Assembly (NCBI GenBank): GCA_028289725.1
Contig: JANQOH010000296.1
Location: forward strand, 1 to 5,740
Direction: 5' to 3'
Length of the DNA: 5,740 bases
DNA from: Alphaproteobacteria bacterium
GTDB lineage: Bacteria > Pseudomonadota > Alphaproteobacteria > UBA7887
Within the stretch, counting starts at the first letter, position 1; every line of letters begins with the position of its first letter. This document shows, one piece after another, positions 1 through 5,575 of this stretch. The notes under the pieces are model-generated. The model searched no databases, had not been told where the DNA came from, and saw only the letters and a list, made by a program, of their open reading frames with translations. Both the position numbers and the translations under genes were made by a program.

Positions 1-2
1 AT

Positions 3-146
3 CTCGAGCGCATTGTCGCGCTTGTGGAGGCCGGTGCGGTCTCCGTGCCACCGATGACGCACTTTGCATTGTCCGAAGCGGCGGCCGCGCACCGGGTCAG
101 CGAAGGCCGGCACTTGCGCGGCAAACTCGTGCTCGACGTGCGATAG
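3..146 (+). CDS. C-terminal fragment of a medium-chain dehydrogenase / NAD(P)H:quinone oxidoreductase-like protein (5' end outside window)
   Basis: Only the last 47 residues and a TAG stop are present; the frame is open from the window edge. The visible pattern is an LERIVALVEAGAV segment, then FALSEAAAAHRVSEGRH and a terminal GKLVLDV. This is the usual C-terminal end of the zinc-independent quinone oxidoreductase / NADP-dependent alcohol dehydrogenase branch of the MDR superfamily: a helix, the 'L.EA..AH...E.....GK.VL' signature and a last beta strand. Such enzymes reduce quinones or enones with NADPH in the cytoplasm. The catalytic domain and Rossmann fold lie outside the window, so substrate and subfamily cannot be judged. 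The gene converges on the Gfa-like gene with only 12 bp between the stops, and no terminator hairpin is visible there. The superfamily call is fairly secure; the exact function is not. Confidence 0.8.
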   Translation, partial: LERIVALVEAGAVSVPPMTHFALSEAAAAHRVSEGRHLRGKLVLDVR

Positions 147-158
147 CGAGGCTCCGGC

Positions 159-629
159 CTATTCCGGAATGTCGAAATAGTGTTGCGGCGGCCAGGCTTC
201 AAATTCGGGCGCGTCGCTGCGCCAGTCGCCGTAGGCGGCGGCATTGCCGGTGAAGATGCGCACACCGATCTTGACGTCATCCTGATTGTTCAAGCTGCCG
301 CCGGCGATCGACAACCGGTCGCCGCCGATGCGTCGGAAAAATAGGCTGGCGCCGCACCGGGCGCAAAATCCGCGTTCCGCCTCATCCGAACTGCGGTACC
401 ACGTCAGCGCGCCTTGCTCATCGTGGATCGTGACATCGCCGACACGCGCGGCGCTGCCATGCCACAGTCCGCCGCTAAAACGTCGACACGTGGAGCAATG
501 ACACTCGATCACGTCGCGCAAAGGGCCGTTGACTTCGTAAGTCACGGCCCCGCACAGGCAGCCGCCGCTTGCCGCAGGTGATCGGGAAGATGGGCTTGTC
601 TCGTTCATGGCGATCGTTCCGCATGTCAT
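159..629 (-). CDS. Gfa/CENP-V family zinc-binding protein (glutathione-dependent formaldehyde-activating-like)
   Basis: A 156-residue protein spanning essentially one Gfa domain. Seven cysteines follow the family's two-zinc pattern: C24-x-C26 in GGCLCGAV, C43-x-C45-x-x-C48 in ECHCSTCRR, and C89-x-x-C92 in FCARCGASLF. In the Paracoccus Gfa structure the outer CxC and CxxC hold a structural zinc, and the middle CxCxxC holds the zinc linked to glutathione and formaldehyde chemistry; that spacing is kept here. Most genomic members are not proven formaldehyde enzymes, and no adjacent glutathione-dependent formaldehyde dehydrogenase is seen, so the substrate is unknown. The start is uncertain. ATG at 629 has AAGGTGA at 642-648, a long 12-nt spacing. 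ATG at 608 (residue 8) has a weak GGAA about 8 nt upstream and gives a more typical short N-terminus. The first 20 residues are low-complexity Ser/Pro and probably disordered. No signal peptide is seen, so it is likely cytoplasmic. Confidence 0.88.
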   Translation of the reverse strand: MTCGTIAMNETSPSSRSPAASGGCLCGAVTYEVNGPLRDVIECHCSTCRRFSGGLWHGSAARVGDVTIHDEQGALTWYRSSDEAERGFCARCGASLFFRRIGGDRLSIAGGSLNNQDDVKIGVRIFTGNAAAYGDWRSDAPEFEAWPPQHYFDIPE

Positions 630-641
630 GGGAATCGACCG

Positions 642-660
642 TCACCTTAGCATGTATGCT
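642..660 (-). promoter_or_regulatory. Shine-Dalgarno-like site and adjacent palindrome upstream of the Gfa-like gene
   Basis: On the minus strand AAGGTGA (642-648) lies 12 nt before the ATG at 629. Directly upstream is a near-perfect palindrome, AGCAT-GT-ATGCT (649-660, 5-bp arms with a 2-nt centre). It could be a small operator, or its CATACA could be part of a weak -10. No matching -35 is convincing. Such short palindromes arise by chance, so this is only a candidate. Confidence 0.25.
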
Positions 661-763
661 TTCGGCCTCGGCGCGCGTCATTGCCGGCGGAACCGGACCT
701 GTGCGAATTTGATTGATGCAACGCGGGCGCTTGCGGGCCTAAAGCAAGCTCTGCCGCTGCCCT

Positions 764-2125
764 TTAGACAGGTTCGCCGACGAGAACCGGGTCGATGGCG
801 GCGATGCGGTATTGGCCTTTGCCCGCGCGCTTGGCGTGATACATGGCGTGATCGGCGGCCTGCACCAGAGACGACGCTTGGGTGCCGTGGGTCGGGAACA
901 TGGCGAGGCCGACGCTTGCGCCGACGGCGGCCGGTTTGCCGTCGTCCAAGACCATGGGTTCGCCAACACGATCGACAATCTTTTGCGCCACCACACCGGC
1001 TTGCTCTTCCGACGAGGTGTTTGAAAGCAAAGCCGCGAACTCGTCGCCGCCGAGGCGCGCGACTTGGTCTTCTCGGCGCAAGCACGCGCGCAGCCGTTCG
1101 GCGACGATGCTGAGCACTTGGTCTCCGGCATCGTGACCGCGTGCGTCGTTGATCGCCTTGAAGCCGTCAAGATCGATAAAGACCAGGCCAAAGCCCCGAA
1201 ATTTCTCGACGTCGGGTCCGGTCCAGCCAACCAGCATTTCGTCGAAGGCGCGTCGGTTGAGAAGTTTCGTCAAATGGTCGAGCATCGCGTGCGACCGCAG
1301 CCGCTCATTTTCTTCGACCTCGCCGGTGACTTCGTGGCCGATGCCGCGATAGCCTTGAAACGCACCGTCATGATCGAACAGCGGCTTAGCACTAATGCTG
1401 ATCCAGGCACGCCGGCGGGATCGGCCTTTCATCGGATAGACGAAATCTTCAATCGGTTCGTGCGCGTCCAAGGCCTTGAAAAAGGGCTGCCACAAATCCG
1501 GATCTGATTCCGTGTCGACCATGTCTTGCCGGCGGCGGCCCAGAAAGCGCCAGGCGTCGTCGACGGTGTTGCCGGAAACGTGGCTGAACCGGTGTTCCGT
1601 ATCGGTTTCCCAAAGCCAGTCGCTGGAAAGGCCGGCGAAATCGCGAAAGCGCGCTTCGCTTTCCTCCGCGGCGCGATTGGCTTGCTCCGCGGCCATAAGC
1701 GCTTTCATATGACTCTTCTCGAGCGCCCGCAGCTTCGAGATATCCCGCAGAATCACAATGGCTTTTGCCGGGCTGTTCGGATCGGGGACGGGTGCTACGG
1801 TCACCTCCACCGCTTGCGCATTGCCGTCCGTGTCGACCACGGACCCTTCCAAATGCCGCAATGGCTCGCCCGCGGCGATGGCGCGATCGATCGGGCAGTT
1901 TCGGTTGCATTGACCGCCCGCATCGCCAAAAACCCGATAGCATGGCATGGATAATGCGACGTCAAGTTTGCGTCCGGTAAGCCGTTCGGCCGCCGGATTG
2001 ACGTAGAGCAACTGGCGGTCGGCGCCGCGGACGTAGACCGCCTCGTCCATATATTCGAGCGCGGCGGCCTGCAACTCTGGCAGGTCCAACGCCCCTTCCA
2101 GTGACCGATCGCCGAACGTCGTCAC
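764..2125 (-). CDS. PAS-PAS-GGDEF diguanylate cyclase
   Basis: Predicted cytoplasmic enzyme condensing two GTP into cyclic di-GMP, 453 residues from the chosen start. Domains: PAS1 about 17-127, a charged helical linker about 128-160 (LRALEKSHMKALMAAEQANR) resembling a signalling coiled coil, PAS2 about 158-267, GGDEF about 280-445. The GGDEF domain opens with DHLTKLLNRRAF (from residue 283) and has the metal/GTP strand FIDLDGFKAIND, an intact GGDEF signature at 359-363, and an RxxD product-inhibition site (R350, D353) at the canonical spacing, so it looks active and feedback-inhibited. PAS1 holds a cysteine group (C62, C73, C77). No transmembrane segment is seen. Start: the frame extends to a TTG at 2194, but that codon has no ribosome site. 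GTG at 2125 has GGGGGG at 2132-2137, 6 nt upstream, and PAS1 follows shortly, so it is preferred; GTG at 2167 is less likely. The gene lies downstream of an EAL phosphodiesterase gene on the same strand, suggesting a paired synthesis/breakdown module. The ligands are unknown. Confidence 0.93.
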   Translation of the reverse strand: MTTFGDRSLEGALDLPELQAAALEYMDEAVYVRGADRQLLYVNPAAERLTGRKLDVALSMPCYRVFGDAGGQCNRNCPIDRAIAAGEPLRHLEGSVVDTDGNAQAVEVTVAPVPDPNSPAKAIVILRDISKLRALEKSHMKALMAAEQANRAAEESEARFRDFAGLSSDWLWETDTEHRFSHVSGNTVDDAWRFLGRRRQDMVDTESDPDLWQPFFKALDAHEPIEDFVYPMKGRSRRRAWISISAKPLFDHDGAFQGYRGIGHEVTGEVEENERLRSHAMLDHLTKLLNRRAFDEMLVGWTGPDVEKFRGFGLVFIDLDGFKAINDARGHDAGDQVLSIVAERLRACLRREDQVARLGGDEFAALLSNTSSEEQAGVVAQKIVDRVGEPMVLDDGKPAAVGASVGLAMFPTHGTQASSLVQAADHAMYHAKRAGKGQYRIAAIDPVLVGEPV

Positions 2126-2131
2126 GCCATT

Positions 2132-2137
2132 CCCCCC
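2132..2137 (-). promoter_or_regulatory. Ribosome binding site that decides the cyclase start
   Basis: The minus strand reads GGGGGG six nucleotides before the GTG at 2125. It can pair with the anti-Shine-Dalgarno CCUCC using one G-U pair. The longer TTG start at 2194 lacks any purine-rich site, so this decides the shorter start. It is not a consensus GGAGG. Confidence 0.4.
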
Positions 2138-2235
2138 GGAAAGCGAGTGCAACCACCGCTTATCCACACCTAATGTGAAATAGCGCGGGCGCAATCAGTT
2201 TCGAGTGGTTCTAAAGAGATGTTCGCACGGGCGGG

Positions 2236-2272
2236 CCGGTCAGGACTTCCAATAAGTTTTGATCCCGACCGG
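2236..2272. repeat. Imperfect inverted repeat between the EAL and GGDEF genes
   Basis: The arms CCGGTC (2236-2241) and GACCGG (2267-2272) are perfectly complementary. After one mismatch, a further 3 bp pair (GGA 2243-2245 with TCC 2263-2265), leaving a 17-nt AT-rich loop. The repeat begins 16 nt past the EAL gene's TAA on the minus strand. Its place fits a 3' mRNA hairpin of the EAL gene, but no T-run follows on either strand, so it is not a standard intrinsic terminator. It could instead be an operator-like site for the cyclase gene. Confidence 0.35.
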
Positions 2273-2288
2273 TTCCGCAACCGCGACG

Positions 2289-3977
2289 TTATGCGTTGGT
2301 GTCGGGGAACTTGATCTCGGGTTTGCCGAAATAGAAGCCTTGGGCGAGGTCGACGCCGTGTTCGACGAGTATTCTCGCCGTCTCGGCGTCCTCAACAAAT
2401 TCCGCAATCGATATGATCTTCAGGTCACGGCACAATTTGGCGGTCGCCTTGAGCAGCGGCAGCGCTTCGGGCCGTTTGCTCAGGGCTTGAACAAACAAAC
2501 CGTCGATCTTCAAAAAATCGATATCCAGGGCGTCGAGGACTTTTAGGTTGGCGGCGCCGACGCCGAAATCGTCCAGGCAAATGCGATAGCCTTTCGTACG
2601 CAGTTGCTGAAGCTTGGCATTCGTTTCGTTCAGGTCGGCGATTTCGTAAGTCTCGGTAATCTCAAAAATCATGGATGACGGTTGACCCGGGTGCCGTTCC
2701 AGCACGCCAAGCAAAGCGTCGTTGAAGGTCGCGCATTGCAGCGAGCGCGCGGACAGGTTGAGTGCGATCTGCTGATCGGGCCGGCCATGGGTTTGTTTCG
2801 CCTGCAAAAGGCTCTCGCACATGGCGAGGTCGATCTCGGAAATCAGATCGACGCTTTCGGCAAAGGTGACGAGTTCGTAGGGCGATTGATCGCGCCCGCC
2901 GGTACGCGGACGGATCAGGGCTTCGTGGTGATGGACCGTCCCATCGCTCAATTTAACGATCGGTTGATACGCGATGTCATAGGACCGTTGCGCGATGAGG
3001 GAACGCACGGCATCGATGCGCCCCAAGGTATCGTCAAGCATCGCGCTATAAGCGGTTTCCAACGACGACAAGCTGCCGGTAATGCCGGATTTCGCGAATT
3101 CTTTCAGCGTGAAGGCGAGGGCTTGAAGCGCGTCGTTATCGCTGAGTCCTTCCGCGGCTAGGTCCATGGTCGCGTGTTGGACGGAAACGCCGCGGTTTTC
3201 AGGATCCAAGGCTTTGCTCAAGCCGCCGATCTCCGCAGCGATCGCGTCCATCGGTGTATCGCGGTGATGGATGACGCCGAATTCCTCGGTGCCCAAAACG
3301 CCGACGGATTCCTCCGAAACCGCGACGCGCCGCAAATGTTCGATGGTTTCGCGCAGGAACTGGGACGCCTTGCTGCGGCTCGCCCTTTGCCGCAGCGTCT
3401 CTAATCCCGAAAGCTGCAGAAGCGTCAGTTCCTCATTTTGTTCGCCTGCCGCGCGCAAGTCACTGAGTCGCTCGGCGGCGATCGCGGCAAACTCATCACC
3501 TTGCGCGACGTTTGTAACGTCTGCAATGTCCCGCGCGCTATCTTTTGCAGGCGATTCCGCGTGGCACAGCGAGAAGAAGAAATGTTCGCCGAACTCGGGA
3601 AAGACGCCGCACATAAGCTCGAAGCGTGCCGTGCCGCCGCGACCATCGCACAGCGAGATCATGCGCGCATTGTGTCGTGAAACGCGTTCCGGCCGCTCCA
3701 AAAGATTCTGCACCACGGAGCGGTCAGCATCTTCGCACAGATCCAGCATTGGCTGGCCGATCACGTCGTCGGGGGTGCAACCGAACAGGCCCAGCGCGCC
3801 AGCCGCGAAGACGATCTCGCCCGCGGCGTCGGTCTCGATGAGAACGTCGGCGCCGGCAAAGGCAAAGGCGACAAAGCGGTCGCGCGCATCACCCTTCGCA
3901 GGGCGGGCGCCGACGGCCGGTCGGCTCATGGTCTTTGACTCGAATGTCATGTCGCGCTGCTGTCGCAGACCTTGCAT
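2289..3977 (-). CDS. PAS / degenerate GGDEF / EAL cyclic-di-GMP phosphodiesterase
   Basis: Predicted cytoplasmic enzyme hydrolysing cyclic di-GMP to pGpG, 562 residues from the longest ATG. A PAS domain spans about 33-140. Residues about 180-295 look like a reduced GGDEF domain: LTLLQLSGLETL matches the first core strand, a helix follows, then LGTEEFGVI (229-237) stands where LGGDEFAAL would be. The usual DxLTxLxNR opening is missing, so cyclase activity is unlikely. The EAL domain spans about 330-555 and keeps the recognised catalytic and metal residues: E352 (in HEALIRP), N407 (ALNLSARSL), E439 (FEITET), D469-D470 (LDDFG), K490 (FLKIDG), E526 (AEFVE) and Q546 (AQGFYFGKP). Loop 6 reads DDFGVGAAN rather than DDFGTGYSS. 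No membrane segment or signal peptide is seen. Start uncertain: ATGs at 3977, 3950 and 3929 all lack a good ribosome site, and all keep the PAS domain. The cyclase gene follows on the same strand, 163 bp from its chosen start. Confidence 0.92.
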   Translation of the reverse strand: MQGLRQQRDMTFESKTMSRPAVGARPAKGDARDRFVAFAFAGADVLIETDAAGEIVFAAGALGLFGCTPDDVIGQPMLDLCEDADRSVVQNLLERPERVSRHNARMISLCDGRGGTARFELMCGVFPEFGEHFFFSLCHAESPAKDSARDIADVTNVAQGDEFAAIAAERLSDLRAAGEQNEELTLLQLSGLETLRQRASRSKASQFLRETIEHLRRVAVSEESVGVLGTEEFGVIHHRDTPMDAIAAEIGGLSKALDPENRGVSVQHATMDLAAEGLSDNDALQALAFTLKEFAKSGITGSLSSLETAYSAMLDDTLGRIDAVRSLIAQRSYDIAYQPIVKLSDGTVHHHEALIRPRTGGRDQSPYELVTFAESVDLISEIDLAMCESLLQAKQTHGRPDQQIALNLSARSLQCATFNDALLGVLERHPGQPSSMIFEITETYEIADLNETNAKLQQLRTKGYRICLDDFGVGAANLKVLDALDIDFLKIDGLFVQALSKRPEALPLLKATAKLCRDLKIISIAEFVEDAETARILVEHGVDLAQGFYFGKPEIKFPDTNA

Positions 3978-4028
3978 TGCCCAGTTACAAAGTCGCCCCT
4001 CTTGTAAATGTGATGCCGACTACAACCG

Positions 4029-4043
4029 AATTCCATCGGAATT
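4029..4043. repeat. Perfect 6-bp inverted repeat upstream of the EAL gene
   Basis: AATTCC-ATC-GGAATT is a perfect inverted repeat with a 3-nt centre, 51 nt upstream of the longest EAL start. On the minus strand it overlaps CATAAT (4041-4046), a five-of-six match to a -10 box. No -35 is seen at 16-18 nt, so a promoter controlled at this palindrome is only a possibility. Confidence 0.35.
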
Positions 4044-4074
4044 ATGATTGCGAGAGCGAAACGTTCGGCGCGCA

Positions 4075-4096
4075 CTGCGCCAAACGCGTGGCGCAG
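4075..4096. repeat. Perfect 8-bp GC-rich hairpin in the VOC-EAL intergenic region
   Basis: CTGCGCCA (4075-4082) and TGGCGCAG (4089-4096) pair perfectly around a 6-nt loop. On the minus strand the hairpin begins 75 nt past the VOC stop and ends 97 nt before the longest EAL start. No T-run follows on the minus strand, so it does not meet the intrinsic terminator pattern, though a stem this GC-rich would fold stably in a transcript. It could mark the 3' end of the VOC mRNA, be a processing site, or be an operator for the EAL gene. Confidence 0.45.
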
Positions 4097-4171
4097 CCTC
4101 CGGAATACGGTATCGCAACGGCCAATTTAATTGAGCTGGCTGATGCGTTCGCGGTGATGCCAGGGTGATTT

Positions 4172-4714
4172 TTATCGGCTTGGGTCGGCGGCGTGCCACA
4201 GGCGCGCGTCGGTCTCCCTTTCGTAGCCCTTGCCATTCGGGAAGCTGACCAATTCGCACTGCATGCCCCATGGCGTGAGGAAGTAGACCCAGGTCTGGCC
4301 CGCGCTCGCGCCTTCCGTGCGCACGGTCGGTTCGCCTTGGAATTGGACACCGTGTTTCTTTAAGTACGTGACCGCGCTTTCGAAATCGTCGACATAAAAG
4401 GCGAGGTGATGGCCGCCGATATCGCTGTTCTTCGGTTGGCTGCGGTTTTGATCGGGCGCTTCGTATTCGAAAAGCTCGAAGTTTGTCCCGTGGCCGCAGC
4501 GCAGAAATTTGAGCCGCTTCATCACGGTGCGCGGGTGGACATTGAGATGCTCCGCCATCCAATCACCGTCCGATTCAAACGGCCCGAGCTCATAAAACGG
4601 CTCGCACCCGATGACGTTGACGAAAAAATCGACCGCCTGGTCCAGGTCCGGCACGGTGAAACCGATATGGTCGGTGCCGCGCAAACCCGGCATGCCCCGT
4701 TCGCCGCTTCCCAT
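4172..4714 (-). CDS. VOC (glyoxalase/bleomycin resistance/dioxygenase fold) family protein
   Basis: A 180-residue soluble protein with two tandem beta-alpha-beta-beta-beta modules. Module one starts at TDHIGFTVPDLDQAVDFF (from residue 14) and module two at GGHHLAFYVDDFESAVTYL (from 100). The four usual metal-ligand places can be assigned: H16 on the first strand, E80 or E83 in NFELFEY, H103 in HHLAF and E154 in MQCELVSF, so a divalent-metal enzyme is plausible. The family includes lactoylglutathione lyases, epimerases, extradiol dioxygenases and antibiotic-binding proteins; the sequence does not choose between them. A large loop (about 45-65, rich in charge, with WMAEHLNVHP) lies between the first helix and the next strands. 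The start at 4714 is supported by GAGG at 4720-4723, 5 nt upstream; the alternative ATG at 4693 has a poorly placed site. It is divergent from the lipoprotein gene, with a 206-bp shared upstream region. Substrate unknown. Confidence 0.9.
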   Translation of the reverse strand: MGSGERGMPGLRGTDHIGFTVPDLDQAVDFFVNVIGCEPFYELGPFESDGDWMAEHLNVHPRTVMKRLKFLRCGHGTNFELFEYEAPDQNRSQPKNSDIGGHHLAFYVDDFESAVTYLKKHGVQFQGEPTVRTEGASAGQTWVYFLTPWGMQCELVSFPNGKGYERETDARLWHAADPSR

Positions 4715-4920
4715 GAATGCCTCGCACGCAAAGAATGTTGACCGCGCTGACTATCACCGCCGTGCGTGAGGCCGCAAGGATTCCTCAAATGCATCCGGGC
4801 GATCCGCATTGTGCTGGCGGATGGCTCCAGCATCGCGCAAAACCACTTGGATCATTGTGCCTGCTCGATTTCGCGAATATCGTGCGCCTCACAAATTCCA
4901 ACGCGTTAAGGTTGCCGTAC
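4715..4920. promoter_or_regulatory. Divergent intergenic region between VOC and lipoprotein genes
   Basis: This 206-bp region must hold promoters for both divergent genes. The best plus-strand candidate is TTGTGC (4855-4860), a 17-nt spacer and TATCGT (4878-4883), about 38 nt before the lipoprotein ATG; the match is weak. The lipoprotein ribosome site AAGG is at 4908-4911, 9 nt before the ATG. For the VOC gene GAGG (4720-4723) is the ribosome site; no strong minus-strand promoter stands out. A 6-bp inverted repeat, ATCCGC (4802-4807) with GCGGAT (4817-4822), sits near the middle and could be an operator. No gene is supported here. Confidence 0.4.
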
Positions 4921-5553
4921 ATGAAATACAAATCGCTGTCTGTTTCCCGCGCCTTCAAAGCACTCGTCCTATTATCCACGTTGCTTGCCGTTGGCTGTAG
5001 CGCCGGACGCGACTTTGTGCGCGACGTGCCGTTGGCGAACACGAACTACGCGCCCCAATCCGACAAGGCGCTCGTGGTTTTCATGCGACCGTCTATTCTC
5101 GGTGGAATCCAAAAATCTTCCGTGTTCGATATTGTCGACGGCGCGCCGGAATTTATTGGCATTATTCCGTACACGGCAAAAGCCGCCCACTATATCGAAC
5201 CCGGCGAAAGACGGTTCATGGTCATCGGCGAAAGCGCCGACTTCATGGATGCGACCCTGGCCCCTGGCATGGTCTATTACGCCATCGTGCGACCGAGGAT
5301 TGGTTTTGCGGCAACACGCTTTTCCTTGACGCCGGTTCATATGGGGGATTTGCGGTCCGAGGAGTTCGCCGAGTGGTACAGAAAAACGCCATGGGTCGAA
5401 AACCTGGCCGTCGCGTCGGAATGGGCCGAAAAAAACATGCCCAGCATTCGCGAGAAAATGGACACATATCTTCCCCGCTGGCTTGAGAAGCCGAACCGAC
5501 CCGAGCTCGACTTAGCTGACGGCGTGGATACGCCGTACCAGCTGCCGAATTGA
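4921..5553 (+). CDS. Predicted lipoprotein of unknown function
   Basis: A 210-residue protein. Residues 1-13 are basic and 14-25 hydrophobic (ALVLLSTLLAVG), followed by C26: a lipoprotein signal peptide, although the lipobox AVGC has Ala instead of the preferred Leu at -3. After cleavage at C26 it would be lipid-anchored, facing the periplasm. Residues about 48-140 look like a compact beta-rich domain: ALVVFMRPS, then SVFDIVDG.PEFIGIIP, HYIEPGERRFMVIGE, and MVYYAIVRPRIGF. This order ('strand with MRPS - small-molecule or polypeptide display strand - EPG.. turn - YY.iv strand') recalls the DUF2846-type bacterial lipoproteins; the resemblance is from memory and unconfirmed. Residues 141-210 form a charged, helical, Trp-containing tail. 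The ATG at 4921 is chosen because AAGG lies 9 nt upstream and the signal peptide begins there; the frame stays open upstream to 4717, but that stretch has no signal peptide and lies across the divergent promoter region. Function unknown. Confidence 0.82.
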   Translation: MKYKSLSVSRAFKALVLLSTLLAVGCSAGRDFVRDVPLANTNYAPQSDKALVVFMRPSILGGIQKSSVFDIVDGAPEFIGIIPYTAKAAHYIEPGERRFMVIGESADFMDATLAPGMVYYAIVRPRIGFAATRFSLTPVHMGDLRSEEFAEWYRKTPWVENLAVASEWAEKNMPSIREKMDTYLPRWLEKPNRPELDLADGVDTPYQLPN

Positions 5554-5575
5554 TATTGGCGGCGGTGCGGCGCGT

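Noticed and set aside
739..767. Inverted repeat CTAAAG / CTTTAG across the cyclase stop codon as a terminator
   Set aside because: The stem is only 6 bp, AT-rich, with a 17-nt loop and no T-run, and it overlaps the end of the coding sequence.
607..1954. Several plus-strand open frames (607-1113, 1064-1507, 1526-1954) and the minus-strand frame 739-1230
   Set aside because: All overlap the cyclase gene in other frames, have Arg-rich or low-complexity translations, and show no domain pattern.
4041..4046. CATAAT on the minus strand as a sigma-70 promoter for the EAL gene
   Set aside because: No acceptable -35 is found at 16-18 nt and there is no extended -10; kept only as a remark within the palindrome entry.
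3271..4047. Plus-strand open frame of 258 codons opposite the N-terminal part of the EAL gene
   Set aside because: It lies opposite a clearly recognisable PAS/EAL coding sequence, is Ser/Arg/Ala-rich without any known motif, and has no ribosome site; a typical shadow frame in GC-rich DNA.
4717..4920. Upstream extension of the lipoprotein reading frame to an ATG at 4717
   Set aside because: It would bury the signal peptide 68 residues inside the protein and cover the whole divergent promoter region; the ATG at 4921 has its own ribosome site.
5554..5575. Bidirectional terminator between the convergent lipoprotein and amidohydrolase genes
   Set aside because: The 22-bp gap has no stem with a T-run on either strand.
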